Positions 37,002-46,113 of a stretch of 64,000 nucleotides of DNA are shown in pieces; within the stretch, counting starts at the first letter, position 1, and each line of letters starts with the position of its first letter. Origin of the DNA: Alkalihalobacillus sp. BA299 (GTDB taxonomy: Bacteria; Bacillota; Bacilli; Bacillales; Bacillaceae_F); contig NZ_JAFLJM010000011.1 of NCBI RefSeq assembly GCF_017745675.1, forward strand, positions 1 to 64,000, given 5' to 3'. Position numbers and translations under genes: made by a program. The notes below the pieces were generated by a model. That model did not search any database. It was not told where the DNA came from and saw only the letters and a program-made list of their open reading frames with translations.

Positions 37002-38420
37002 TTATGCTTTAGCTAGCTCATAAATCGCCTGAGCATAGATGGCTGTCATTTTTAATAAATCATCAATTAGAATATACTCATCTTTTTGATGCGCAACGTC
37101 TTCACGTCCTGGAAATAAAGGTCCAAATGCCACTCCAGCTTCTAAAGAACGTGCGTATGTGCCCCCACCTATAGAAAGAAGTTCAGCTTTTTCACCAGTC
37201 TGGTCCTCATAAACTTTCGATAAGGCTTGAATAAGAGAATGTTCTTTGTCCACATGATGTGGTTTGGAATGATCGAGTAGTTGAAGTGAAAGATGATGCT
37301 CCTTAGCTACTAATTGAAGCTGCTCAATCATTTCTTCCCCTTTTTTTGTCACAGGGTAGCGAATATTTAACCCAACACTTCCACCTTGACCAACTTCATA
37401 GGAAATCAGCCCACAGTTGACCGTTAATTCACCTGTAATCTCATCCGAATAAGCAATCCCTAAACGATGTCCTCTTGAGTCGATATATAAATAAGCTGTA
37501 ATGAAATCGACAAATTGCTTCGCTTCACCATCTGGTAGCAACTTCTGCAAGAACTGACTTAAATATACCCCTGCATTAATACCTAGTTTCGGTTCCATTC
37601 CATGTGCTGATTTTCCTTTTACAACAAAAGTGAACTGATTCTTATCTTCTGTCGTTAAACCTTCTAAATTATTCGCTTTCAAAAATTGATTAAACTGTTT
37701 TTTCAGTTTAATTTCACTTCCAGCCGCAAGTTCGACCGTTGCCGTCGCTTCATCCGGAACCATATTGAGTCTCCTGCCTGATTGAAATCGAATTAAATAC
37801 GGCAAAGTCCCTTGTGTTTCCTCGTTAGCCTTAAACTCAAGCTTAATATCGCAAATTCCCTTTTCGGCGTATATAATTGGGAAATCTGCGTCTGGTGCAA
37901 AACCGACGGTCGGCATTTCTTCATGTTTAAAATAATGGTCGACACATTGCCACGTACTTTCTTCATCCGTTCCAATAATCATTCGTACACGCTTTGATAA
38001 TGGTATTCCTAAATCTTTGACGATTCTCATCGCATAATAAGCCGCCATCGTCGGACCTTTATCGTCAATCGCCCCGCGAGCAACGATTTTATCGTCAATA
38101 ATATCAGCAGCGTACGGAGGACTAGACCAGCCTTCCCCTTCCGGAACTACATCAATATGGCATAAAATGCCGACAGATTCCTCTCCTTGACCAAATTCAA
38201 TGTAGCCGGCATACCCATCTAAATTCTTAACAGAAAAGTTACATTCTTCACCTTTTTTTAATAAAAAGGTTAAAGCATCCTGAATTGACATACCAAATGG
38301 GTGACCTGGACCTGCACTTCTTTCGTCCAAAACACTTGGAATCTGCAGGAATTTCCGCGTTTCGCTAATAATTTCAGCTTTCCTTTTATCCACTTCGTTC
38401 TTCCAACTAATTTTAGACAA
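37002..38420 (-). CDS. pepV: Dipeptidase PepV (YtjP)
   Basis: A 472-residue zinc dipeptidase of family M20A. Motifs: VGILCHIDVVPEGEGW (first zinc His), ARGAIDDKGPTMAAYYA (bridging Asp), IGTDEESTWQC (catalytic and zinc Glu), FAPDADFPIIYAEKG, and FGPLFPGREDVAHQKDEY (last zinc His). Cleaves dipeptides with free N-termini in the cytosol. The start is TTG 38420, just after GAAGGAAT. Monocistronic. Confidence 0.95.
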   Translation of the reverse strand: MSKISWKNEVDKRKAEIISETRKFLQIPSVLDERSAGPGHPFGMSIQDALTFLLKKGEECNFSVKNLDGYAGYIEFGQGEESVGILCHIDVVPEGEGWSSPPYAADIIDDKIVARGAIDDKGPTMAAYYAMRIVKDLGIPLSKRVRMIIGTDEESTWQCVDHYFKHEEMPTVGFAPDADFPIIYAEKGICDIKLEFKANEETQGTLPYLIRFQSGRRLNMVPDEATATVELAAGSEIKLKKQFNQFLKANNLEGLTTEDKNQFTFVVKGKSAHGMEPKLGINAGVYLSQFLQKLLPDGEAKQFVDFITAYLYIDSRGHRLGIAYSDEITGELTVNCGLISYEVGQGGSVGLNIRYPVTKKGEEMIEQLQLVAKEHHLSLQLLDHSKPHHVDKEHSLIQALSKVYEDQTGEKAELLSIGGGTYARSLEAGVAFGPLFPGREDVAHQKDEYILIDDLLKMTAIYAQAIYELAKA

Positions 38421-38517
38421 TATTCCTTCACAGCCTTTCGTTTGTTCTAAAATGTAACACGGTACTTTGCTAAATTAAATGAATTATTGTACAATAAGTA
38501 GCAAGGAGGGAATTGAT

Positions 38518-38688
38518 GTGAATTTTAGCCATATGATGGTTGCGAATGTTAGTCAGTTACAACAAACTTTACGTATTAATATACTAAAAAGTTCAATGGC
38601 AACACAAGCAGCTTTTGCAGTGAATATGCTTGATGAGGTTTCATCAAATCAACTTCCGAAAAGGCATCAGCCCCTCACCCAACTCTAG
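38518..38688 (+). CDS. YjfB-like small protein
   Basis: A 56-residue protein starting at GTG 38518 after GGAGGG. NFSHMMVANVSQLQQTLRINILKSSMATQAAFAVNML resembles the small YjfB family that has been annotated as putative motility protein; the function is unproven. The start is chosen because the longer frame has no ribosome site. It lies between pepV and ytzE; the 142 bp after it hold no recognised feature except weak inverted repeats. Confidence 0.65.
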   Translation: MNFSHMMVANVSQLQQTLRINILKSSMATQAAFAVNMLDEVSSNQLPKRHQPLTQL

Positions 38689-38830
38689 GACAGAACATTG
38701 ATATTAAAGGCTAATGTCCTATCACTGCTCATTCGACCATGCAGCCATAACTGTAATTGGCACGAATGATCATTACCCCCCTTTAATACAATGGTTGTAA
38801 GGACGATCATTTATAACAAGGAGTGGTTTT

Positions 38831-39049
38831 TTGAAAGCTTCAACTGATCGAATGCTGACTCGAATTAAGTCGATTTACCTCTATATTAAACAAAGGGGGA
38901 CTGTCACTACGAATGAATTGGTTGAAGAGTTTGGCATAACTCAAAGAACGATCCAGAGAGACTTGAACGTCTTAGAGTATAATGATTTAGTACTTAGTCC
39001 TAGCCGTGGAAAGTGGACCGTAAACAAGAAGAAAACGAAAGTATCTTAA
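38831..39049 (+). CDS. ytzE: YtzE, small DeoR-type HTH protein
   Basis: A 72-residue protein consisting only of a DeoR-type winged helix (RIKSIYLYIKQRGTVTTNELVEEFGITQRTIQRDLNVLEYNDLV), without a sensor domain. Probably a DNA-binding regulator with unknown targets. TTG start seven bases after AAGGAG. Conserved next to pepV and ytzG in Bacillus. Confidence 0.9.
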   Translation: MKASTDRMLTRIKSIYLYIKQRGTVTTNELVEEFGITQRTIQRDLNVLEYNDLVLSPSRGKWTVNKKKTKVS

Positions 39050-39062
39050 AATTCGAATGAAC

Positions 39063-39100
39063 CCAAAACAGCCACTGATTTACGTGGCTGTTTTTCTTTA
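39063..39100 (+). terminator. Terminator of ytzE
   Basis: aaaacagccac (39065-39075) pairs with gtggctgtttt (39084-39094), then tctttatc. An A run on the left may let it serve ytzG from the other side too. Confidence 0.88.
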
Positions 39101-39148
39101 TCAATCCAACATCGCGCAATGATAACATCAGAAGGATAAGTGTATTTA

Positions 39149-39868
39149 TTAGCTTCCTTTAGAGCTTCTTAACAGTTCCACTTCCTCATCTGTCATTTCA
39201 CGATATTCACCAAGACGTAATTTTGGGTCTAAGTGAAGTGGGCCAATTGAAATTCGTTTCAATTCCAAAACTTTTTTTCCTACGGCAAGAAACATCCGCT
39301 TAACCTGATGAAATTTCCCTTCTGTAATTGTTAACTCAATCGTTGAAATCGGACCTCCTTCGCGGATAACGAGGTGTCCAGGTTTGGTGACATACCCATC
39401 ATCAAGTTCTACCCCTTCTTTGAACTTTTTAACATCTTCTTCTGTCACTTCTCCTTTTACCGTTGCTACATATGTTTTAGCAACATGTTTTTTAGGCGAC
39501 ATCAGTTCATGAGATAATTTTCCATCATTTGTTAAAATAAGAAACCCCTCAGTATCTTTATCAAGCCTACCGACTGGAAATGGTTCATATATTGCATGCT
39601 CAAACGCCAATAAATCAATAACGGTTTCATGTTGGTTATCTTCTGTAGCAGAAATAACCCCTTTTGGCTTATTTAACATCAAATAAATATATTGTTTATA
39701 TTCCACTTGTTCACCATGAACTGTAACCGACTGTTTATCAGGATCGACGTGAAATTTTCCATCCTTAACAGTTTCACCGTCCACATGCACGACACCGGTT
39801 TTTAGCAACTTCTTCACTTCTTTTCTCGTTCCAAAGCCAACATTAGCTAACAATTTATCGATTCTCAT
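39149..39868 (-). CDS. ytzG: RsuA-family pseudouridine synthase (YtzG)
   Basis: A 239-residue rRNA pseudouridine synthase. The N-terminal S4 RNA-binding domain is MRIDKLLANVGFGTRKEVKKLLKTGVVHVDG; the catalytic motif FPVGRLDKDTEGFLILTNDG holds the Asp; ITEGKFHQVKRMFLAVG closes the fold. By homology to RsuA it acts on 16S rRNA. The ATG overlaps the upstream reductase-like gene by 14 bp, indicating one transcript. Confidence 0.93.
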   Translation of the reverse strand: MRIDKLLANVGFGTRKEVKKLLKTGVVHVDGETVKDGKFHVDPDKQSVTVHGEQVEYKQYIYLMLNKPKGVISATEDNQHETVIDLLAFEHAIYEPFPVGRLDKDTEGFLILTNDGKLSHELMSPKKHVAKTYVATVKGEVTEEDVKKFKEGVELDDGYVTKPGHLVIREGGPISTIELTITEGKFHQVKRMFLAVGKKVLELKRISIGPLHLDPKLRLGEYREMTDEEVELLRSSKGS

Positions 39869-40544
39869 CTAGCGACACCTCATTTTGCTTTTCTATCTCT
39901 TCTAAAAGTTTTCGACCAAAGCCTCCTAACTGCTTATGGCAGTAACTCTTGATCACCCCACGAACGGTCACTTCAAGCGAATGGTCAATCCACTTTTCAT
40001 CAAATCCTTTGTTTTGAAGCTCTGTTTTTAATGATACAGCTAAATCAAGCGCTTTTTTTGTAGCCAGTTGATTAATGAGTAATACATCCTCTTCTTTCCC
40101 TTCAAGCACACTGATACCTTTTGAAAAAAAAGATTGAAGCCACTTTCTTTCCTCCTCAAACGGCTTTGGAACAATCAGCATCGCTTTTTGATCGACTACC
40201 ATTTGATCCGCTTGTCCGATACATTTACAAGGTACGATTTTACATCCTTTTATGTATGGCTCGACATCAGCTTTCAACAATCCTGTAGCCATATGAAAAA
40301 AAATTGTTTCCTTTTGAAAGTATGAACCATATTCAGTAAAAAAATTAGGGTAAGCAGTTGCAGGTAATGATAAAAAAACGTGCGTTACTTCAGAAAACTC
40401 AGTGGGCTGCAGGAATTTAACGTTGAATTGTTCGTAATCATCCTTTGTTCGGACCTTTTTATGAAAAACATGAATATTAGCTTCATTCTCTTTCAATGAC
40501 AATAGACTTTTTGTCAAACGGCCAAATCCGACAAATAAAATCAC
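39855..40544 (-). CDS. Rossmann-fold P5C reductase-like protein
   Basis: A 229-residue protein beginning ILFVGFGRLTKSLLSL, a single-domain NAD(P)-binding start like pyrroline-5-carboxylate reductases (VGFGxL in place of IGxGNM). FLSLPATAYPNFF and VPCKCIGQADQM are further resemblances, with a helical C-terminal region (NQLATKKALDLAVSLKTEL). Low overall conservation means proline synthesis is not assured. GTG 40544 follows AGGAA by nine bases; the GTG at 40553 is too close. Overlaps ytzG. Confidence 0.6.
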   Translation of the reverse strand: MILFVGFGRLTKSLLSLKENEANIHVFHKKVRTKDDYEQFNVKFLQPTEFSEVTHVFLSLPATAYPNFFTEYGSYFQKETIFFHMATGLLKADVEPYIKGCKIVPCKCIGQADQMVVDQKAMLIVPKPFEEERKWLQSFFSKGISVLEGKEEDVLLINQLATKKALDLAVSLKTELQNKGFDEKWIDHSLEVTVRGVIKSYCHKQLGGFGRKLLEEIEKQNEVSLDENR

Positions 40545-40686
40545 GTCTACCACTTCCTATCTAGTTTTCAATCAACAGCATTTATTAACTGCGCTTAAAC
40601 AAAAGCGTCCAACACCTCAATGACAAGATACTGCACAACATGATAATTGTACTTGATCTCGTCTTTTGATAGTGTGGACACTTTTT

Positions 40687-41865
40687 CTATACTTCTTCTG
40701 TTTGAAACATATAATGCCTCGTTCTCATATTGACATTTAATACGATACCAACCGCTATCATATTGGTCATTAAAGCACTTCCCCCATAACTAATAAAAGG
40801 TAGGGCTAAACCTGTTATTGGCATTAACCCAATCGTCATCGCGATATTTTGGAAGATTTGAAAGACTAATAAACCGACAATACCTGATACTAAATAGGTT
40901 CCAAATAAGTTATTACAACTAAAGGCAATCACAATCATCCGGTAAAATATCAAAAAGTAAATAACGATTAAAATAGTAGCGCCAAGAAAACCGAACTCCT
41001 CACCAATAACCGTAAAAATAAAATCAGTATGAAGTTCAGGAACACGAGCAGGTTCACTTTGTGATTGCATCCCTTGTAAGTATCCACTTCCATACAATCT
41101 ACCTGCACCGATTCCTTTTAAAGCTTCAACAAGCTGGTAACCATAGCTTCCTGCATTTTCTTCTGGATAAAGCCAGCCATAAATTCGTTCCATCTGATGA
41201 TCTTTAATAATTTTATTAAATAACACAAAGTAATGATTATGCAGCCAAACTAAAAATCCAAGACCTGCAATGACACTTGTTACAAGTAAGGTGAACATTC
41301 TCCACCCGACTCCGGACATTAATACCATCGTTGCAATGATACTGCCAATCACGAGAGCCGTTCCTAAATCTGGTTGTTTTAAAATTAAAAAAAACGGTGG
41401 CAACCCAACAGCTGCAACTTTGGCAACAAGAATGCAATCCGACCTAAATCCTTTCTCTCGACCATCCTTTGTAATTCGGTACAATAAATGAGCGAGAGCA
41501 ATTACAACAAAGATTTTTACAAATTCAGATGGTTGAAATAAAATTCCTCCAAAACCAATCCACCGCTGCGAACCATTTTGAATGACTCCAAATAGCTCAA
41601 CAAGCACTAGTAGCACTAATCCGATAATATATAACGGTATTGAAAAGTTTCGAAATAAATCATAATCCAATACCATCGCACTTATCATTAAAAAGATCCC
41701 AATGGCAAACCAAACAACTTGTCGTTTCACAAAATAGGTCGGGTCACTTGAAAAATACTGACCCGAACCACTATATATTGCCATTAAACTTATGCACATT
41801 AATAAAAATAGTAAAAACAATAACGTATAATCTAACTGCTGTAAACTCGATTTACGTTCTTCCAT
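40687..41865 (-). CDS. rodA: SEDS peptidoglycan polymerase, RodA-like
   Basis: A 392-residue polytopic SEDS glycosyltransferase that polymerises lipid II with a class B penicillin-binding protein. About ten membrane helices. Family blocks are RWIGFGGILFQPSEFVKI, LKQPDLGTALVIGSI, ELHTDFIFTVIGEEFGFLGA and GLMPITGLALPFISYGGSALMTNM. The extracellular loop carries YGYQLVEALKGIGAGRLYGSGYLQG. RodA rather than FtsW is suggested by the loop and C-terminus but not proven. ATG 41865 is preceded by GGAGG. The ftsW-like gene lies upstream across a family A repeat. Confidence 0.88.
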   Translation of the reverse strand: MEERKSSLQQLDYTLLFLLFLLMCISLMAIYSGSGQYFSSDPTYFVKRQVVWFAIGIFLMISAMVLDYDLFRNFSIPLYIIGLVLLVLVELFGVIQNGSQRWIGFGGILFQPSEFVKIFVVIALAHLLYRITKDGREKGFRSDCILVAKVAAVGLPPFFLILKQPDLGTALVIGSIIATMVLMSGVGWRMFTLLVTSVIAGLGFLVWLHNHYFVLFNKIIKDHQMERIYGWLYPEENAGSYGYQLVEALKGIGAGRLYGSGYLQGMQSQSEPARVPELHTDFIFTVIGEEFGFLGATILIVIYFLIFYRMIVIAFSCNNLFGTYLVSGIVGLLVFQIFQNIAMTIGLMPITGLALPFISYGGSALMTNMIAVGIVLNVNMRTRHYMFQTEEV

Positions 41866-41882
41866 AATTTCCTCCATCTATC

Positions 41883-42040
41883 TAAGAAAAGCACAAGCGC
41901 CCGTTCATCGGCGTATGGACTGAAGCCCTCCTAACGAGATAAAGGTAACACGGTGATCGATAGTGAACCGATGTTGACTTATCGTAAGGAGGAGAGCGAA
42001 GTCCACTAGCTGCTGGCGCTTGCGCTAGACATCACTGACA
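41883..42040 (+). repeat. Family A repeat, copy 4
   Basis: Begins aagaaaagcacaagcgcccg, has ggcgtatggactg, gagataaaggtaacacggtg and gatgttgacttatcgtaagg, and ends ctggcgcttgcgctagacatc. The ends pair (caagcgcc/ggcgcttg). Placed between two SEDS genes, opposite to their direction. Confidence 0.93.
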
Positions 42041-42071
42041 AGTTATATTTTCTTACCTTATAAAAAACAGG

Positions 42072-43211
42072 TTATGCCCCTAAACGATTTTCCGTCTCTT
42101 CAGCGAGGCGCTTTTGTTGTCGGGTTACCCTTGAAATATTGGCTAATATCGCGACTGATATCATCGATACGAGTAGTGATGAACCTCCATTACTAATAAA
42201 AGGTAATGGAATCCCCGTTATCGGTAATAAGCCAGAAACAGCACCAATGTTAAAAACAATTTGAATCCCAAATTGGAAGACGATTCCGAAGGCTAATAGG
42301 CTTCCAAAAGCATTTTTGCAACGAATACCAATGACCACACCTTTAATAAAGAGAATCGTATAACAAAGAAATACAAAAGCAACCCCTATCAGGCCTAACT
42401 CTTCAGAGATAATCGCTAATATAAAGTCAGTTTGAGGCTCAGGAAGATACATGAGCTTTTGAACACTTTGTCCAAGACCTGCACCCGACAATCCACCATG
42501 CGCAATCGCTATATAGGATTGCAAAATTTGATAACCATCTCCTGAAGCGTAGGCAAACGGATCCATGAATGATGTAATTCGCTTCATTCGATAAGGGGCT
42601 GCAAGAACTGCAAGCACAAACACAGCTGCTCCCGAAAGGCCTAAAAATAATAAGTGTTTAATCTTTGCTCCTGAGAAAAATACGATTAATATCGTAACTA
42701 ACAAAATGGAAGTAGCTGTTCCTAAATCAGGTTGTCGAACAATTAATCCTAAGATAATCGTTACGACGATTAAGGGGGGCATAACTCCTTTTATAAATTG
42801 ATTAATATAAGCTTGTTTCTGGCTATATACCGAAGCTAGGTAAATAATCATTCCTAATTTTACAAACTCAGATGGCTGTAATGTAAAAGGACCAATCTTT
42901 ATCCAACGTTGGGCCCCGTTTACATCTAACCCAATAAGTAAAACGAGCGTCAAAATAATAACAGAACCTAAAATAATCATCGGGGATATTTTACGATAAA
43001 GGCGAAATGGGAAATGCATGACAATGAAAAATAAAAAGACACCTATCCCAAGCCACACCGCTTGTCGCTTTACAAAGAAGTAATAATCACCAAATGTATA
43101 AAGAGCCCAAACGTAACTAGAGCTAAATACCATAATCAGACCAAATATTGCTAATAAGAAAGTAACGACAATAAGTAACCAGTCATTGTCTTTTGTAAAC
43201 GAATATTTCAT
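42072..43211 (-). CDS. SEDS peptidoglycan polymerase, FtsW/SpoVE-like
   Basis: A 379-residue SEDS protein with about ten membrane helices: DWLLIVVTFLLAIFGLIMVFSSSYVWA, RWIKIGPFTLQPSEFVKL, VRQPDLGTATSILL, PEPQTDFILAIISEELGLIG and GLLPITGIPLPFISNGGSSLLVSM. The PEPQTDFI loop is typical of FtsW and SpoVE. Which of division or sporulation it serves cannot be told here because no class B penicillin-binding protein gene is adjacent. ATG 43211 follows GGGAGGGG; the TTG at 43223 lies on that site. Confidence 0.88.
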   Translation of the reverse strand: MKYSFTKDNDWLLIVVTFLLAIFGLIMVFSSSYVWALYTFGDYYFFVKRQAVWLGIGVFLFFIVMHFPFRLYRKISPMIILGSVIILTLVLLIGLDVNGAQRWIKIGPFTLQPSEFVKLGMIIYLASVYSQKQAYINQFIKGVMPPLIVVTIILGLIVRQPDLGTATSILLVTILIVFFSGAKIKHLLFLGLSGAAVFVLAVLAAPYRMKRITSFMDPFAYASGDGYQILQSYIAIAHGGLSGAGLGQSVQKLMYLPEPQTDFILAIISEELGLIGVAFVFLCYTILFIKGVVIGIRCKNAFGSLLAFGIVFQFGIQIVFNIGAVSGLLPITGIPLPFISNGGSSLLVSMISVAILANISRVTRQQKRLAEETENRLGA

Positions 43212-43402
43212 AGCCCCTCCCAAGTTTATGGCCTCAAATTAACTTAAAAGGCTATCAGTCTCCTTTGTGAACACTTTTAAAAGAAGACTACTGTCCTATC
43301 GTAATTGGAAATTCAAATTCAATTTTTTATGCTTGTACAATTATATCAAACCAGGAAACTAAGAGAAAGAGACTTTTGCTGGCACTTCTTGTAGAAAAAT
43401 AG

Positions 43403-43564
43403 GCAGTTGACTTATACTTTTCGCCCTTTCCTCGTAATATTGAACGTCGCTTATCTAGACTCGAACACACAGTTGAACAGCAAGAAGAGCAAATCAATCG
43501 TCTGAATCGTCGTCTTCGTAGAGTCGAACGCCAACTAGGCTTCTCATATTCAGACGGGTTTTAA
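43403..43564 (+). pseudogene. Small coiled-coil protein gene lacking a start codon
   Basis: The plus-strand frame reads VDLYFSPFPRNIERRL, then a heptad-rich Arg/Glu/Gln helix (LEHTVEQQEEQINRLNRRL) and ends LGFSYSDGF before TAA. It has the shape of short Bacillus coiled-coil proteins that begin near FSPFPRNIE. An in-frame TAG (43400-43402) closes the frame upstream and no ATG, GTG or TTG lies in frame before the helix. The start was either lost or is non-canonical. The downstream hairpin at 43602 may once have terminated it. Confidence 0.6.
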
Positions 43565-43601
43565 CACATGGCTCTAATTCTTATTGAAATCTGTACAGGA
43601 A

Positions 43602-43632
43602 AATGCTAGGGCAGTTTTCTTGCCCTAGCATT
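43602..43632. terminator. Hairpin between the coiled-coil remnant and murJ
   Basis: aatgctagggca (43602-43613) pairs with tgccctagcatt (43621-43632), a perfect 12-bp stem with a seven-base loop. T runs are weak on both sides, so termination is likely but not certain. Confidence 0.7.
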
Positions 43633-43678
43633 CATTATGTCTCTCTATGTGTTAAAAACTCTCACTAGTTGTTTCTTT

Positions 43679-45319
43679 CTATTGTGCTTCACTTTTCTTT
43701 TTCTTCCATCGCAGAAAAGAAAACCGATGACCTAAAATATGACCAGCTAAATGGGAGCGAACGGTAAAAAATAAATACACAAATCCGCCACCAGCTATCG
43801 ATGGAATTAAGATAATTAACGCGTTCAGCCATCCTGTCATTGGAAAAACAAGCTCTAGCACATGTTTTAATACTATAACGACTATTGCCATTACCGCTAC
43901 AAATATGGAAATGAGCAAAAACCTCTTAAGTATAAACCGATAACTATAATTTGCGAACTTACCAATCGCCCACACATTGATCGCAATCGATATCGCGTAC
44001 CCAACATATGTCGTTAAAACCCCACCTACTGCACCTAAAGAATAAATTGCCCAATAATTTGAAGCCAGCTTAACAACAAGAGCAATCACTAAACCAATCA
44101 CTGCATACTTTTGTTTATTCATCCCTTGCAATATTGCTGCTGACACAGCAAATAATGAAAAGAACACAGCAATTGGCGCATAGTAGCGAAGGATGCTTCC
44201 ACCAATCTCAACATCTGCAAATCCGAAAAGGACACCAAACGCAGGGTATGATAATATCGATAAACCAACAGCTGCAGGGACCGTTAAAAATAGGATAATT
44301 TGATAGGTCTGCGTTACCTGTTTTCGCAGTAACTTTTCATCTCCATCAATAAACGATTTTGTAATCGTTGGAACGAGCGTAATCGAAAATGCTGTAGCTA
44401 ATGCCACTGGAATTAGGATAAGCTTATGTGACGATTGGGAAAACACCCCGAATGCGACTTCTGCATCCGCTTGTGAAACTCCTGAGGCCATTAATGCCTT
44501 GTTAAATGTAAATAAATCAATAAGCTGATATAACGGGATCGCAAGGCCAACAAAAGATAATGGTAGCGCATAAGAAATGAGCTCACGATACATCTTTTTA
44601 AGAGAAATCTGATGATCAATTGTACTTTCACTCATTTGACGATTTAAAAGCTCTTTTCTTTTAAACCAATAGTATAATAGGACACTAAGTCCACCGATCG
44701 CTCCAACAAACGCTCCAAATGTCGCAAAGCCAACAGCCGTTCCAATATTACCTTGATACACTCCGACAATTAAAAATGTTAAACTTAAAATGAATATAAT
44801 TCGCACAATTTGTTCAACAACTTGTGATACCGCTGTCGGCCCCATCGATTGAAAACCTTGAAAGTATCCGCGAATAACTGACATAATCGGAACAATAATT
44901 AACGCTGTACTGACCATGCGAATCGTAAAAATCATATCGTCCATCGAACTTCCTTGAAGTTCACTAGGGTCTTTAATAATCCACGTAGAGATAACAGGCG
45001 CCATAAAAAACAGCATTAAAAACGCCATAAACCCTGTAATCGACATGACCACCAGTCCCGAACGAAACAACCTTCTACCCGTATAATAATCTCCTAATGC
45101 ATTATATTTAGCAACAAATTTTGAAACAGCCAGCGGAACCCCCATCGTAGCTAAGCTAAGGATGACCGTATAGGGCAAATACCCATATGCATATAAGGCT
45201 AGCCCTTGCTGTCCAACAATTGCACTAAACGGAAAAATATATATTAAACCAAGTATTTTTGAAATGAACGTCGCAGCCGTTAAAATCATCGTACCGCGAA
45301 GAAGTTTAGAGTCTGACAT
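43679..45319 (-). CDS. murJ: Lipid II flippase MurJ (YtgP)
   Basis: A 546-residue membrane protein of the MOP/MVF superfamily. In B. subtilis YtgP is the MurJ-type lipid II flippase, moving the peptidoglycan precursor to the outer leaflet. Expect 14 helices; family blocks include LLRGTMILTAATFISKILGLIYIFPF, MGVPLAVSKFVAKYNALGD, RGYFQGFQSMGPTAVSQVVEQIVRI and ILQGMNKQKYAVIGLVIALVVKL. The start is ATG 45319 with CAGGAGG upstream. It sits next to two SEDS polymerases that would use its product. Confidence 0.92.
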   Translation of the reverse strand: MSDSKLLRGTMILTAATFISKILGLIYIFPFSAIVGQQGLALYAYGYLPYTVILSLATMGVPLAVSKFVAKYNALGDYYTGRRLFRSGLVVMSITGFMAFLMLFFMAPVISTWIIKDPSELQGSSMDDMIFTIRMVSTALIIVPIMSVIRGYFQGFQSMGPTAVSQVVEQIVRIIFILSLTFLIVGVYQGNIGTAVGFATFGAFVGAIGGLSVLLYYWFKRKELLNRQMSESTIDHQISLKKMYRELISYALPLSFVGLAIPLYQLIDLFTFNKALMASGVSQADAEVAFGVFSQSSHKLILIPVALATAFSITLVPTITKSFIDGDEKLLRKQVTQTYQIILFLTVPAAVGLSILSYPAFGVLFGFADVEIGGSILRYYAPIAVFFSLFAVSAAILQGMNKQKYAVIGLVIALVVKLASNYWAIYSLGAVGGVLTTYVGYAISIAINVWAIGKFANYSYRFILKRFLLISIFVAVMAIVVIVLKHVLELVFPMTGWLNALIILIPSIAGGGFVYLFFTVRSHLAGHILGHRFSFLRWKKKKSEAQ

Positions 45320-45488
45320 AGAGTCCTCCTGAATATTTGCAACCTCTGAACATATACAGTCTACAGTATTTTGACAAAGTATCAAGTCAATCTTTCATTA
45401 TTTTTATAAAATAATTTCGTTTTTTCGGACCATCAAATTCACAAAAATAATTTCATCTCGCTTTGTTGTATGTAATGTTACTTTCATT

Positions 45489-45592
45489 TGGCTCTTTTCT
45501 CAAAGATTGCTGCTTTTAGCTTTTGGACCGTAAGCCAAGCGGATGCTTGGCTCTTCACGCATAGCGTGAAGGTTTTGAAAATAAAATAGCTA
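45489..45592 (-). repeat. Family B dispersed repeat, copy 4
   Basis: ggctcttttctcaaagattg, then gcttttggaccgtaagcc, the aagcggatgctt hairpin, the cttcacgcatagcgtgaag hairpin and gttttgaaaataaaatagc. Nearly identical to copy 3 first half. It lies in the 450-bp gap upstream of murJ; the A/T-rich remainder (45593-45760) holds the YjcZ-like gene's leader. Confidence 0.92.
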
Positions 45593-45769
45593 CCATCTAT
45601 TTATTGTACTCATCTCTTTTATCATGATCAATTGAATTGTCGTTACTTTCATATATTATTCATTCTATCTAAATACAACCTTTAATTTTGCACTTTCCAC
45701 ATATCACCTATTACATTTCGTGATTTATTGCATAAGTTGTACTAAGTAAGAAAAAAGGAGGTGCAAGTG

Positions 45770-45850
45770 ATGAGCGCATACAACAACAGCTTTGCGTTAA
45801 TCGTAGTATTGTTTATCTTGTTAGTAATTGTCGGTACATTCTACTGCTAG
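45770..45850 (+). CDS. YjcZ-like 26-residue sporulation peptide
   Basis: Encodes MSAYNNSFALIVVLFILLVI followed by VGTFYC, matching the FALIVVLFILLxIVG helix of the YjcZ/SscA-type tiny membrane proteins found in spores of Bacillus. AAGGAGGTG lies six bases before the ATG, an excellent ribosome site. A CATA box at about 45730 with an upstream AC could be a SigK promoter (weak). The terminator at 45913 follows. Confidence 0.85.
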   Translation: MSAYNNSFALIVVLFILLVIVGTFYC

Positions 45851-45910
45851 CCATCAAAACAATAAATATCTCATTCGTGTATGCATAAAAATAGTATTAC
45901 CTCCTCTTAC

Positions 45911-45940
45911 TAAAGGCGTCTACTTGACGTCTTTTTTCAG
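45911..45940 (+). terminator. Terminator of the YjcZ-like gene
   Basis: aaaggcgtc (45913-45921) pairs with gacgtcttt (one mismatch) around a short loop, followed by TTTT. It lies just before a family A mini-element. Confidence 0.8.
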
Positions 45941-45960
45941 ATATGAAAGTATACTTTTCA

Positions 45961-46012
45961 GATGATGTCTAGCGCAAGCACCGCTAAACGGGCGCTTGCG
46001 CTTTTCCTTATC
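45961..46012 (-). repeat. Family A mini-element (ends only)
   Basis: tctagcgcaagcac, then cgctaaacgggcgcttgcgc and tttt. This is the right end of a family A element joined to its left end with the core deleted. The two parts form a compact hairpin (gcgcaagc/gcttgcgc). It lies upstream of ytfP. Confidence 0.8.
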
Positions 46013-46113
46013 AACGCGTTGTAGTGATTAGCAACTAGTCAATTCAAATGATAAAATCAAAAAAGAAACTATAGAAAAGAGTAAATACCATTTATGAAAG
46101 GTGCTATATCAAT

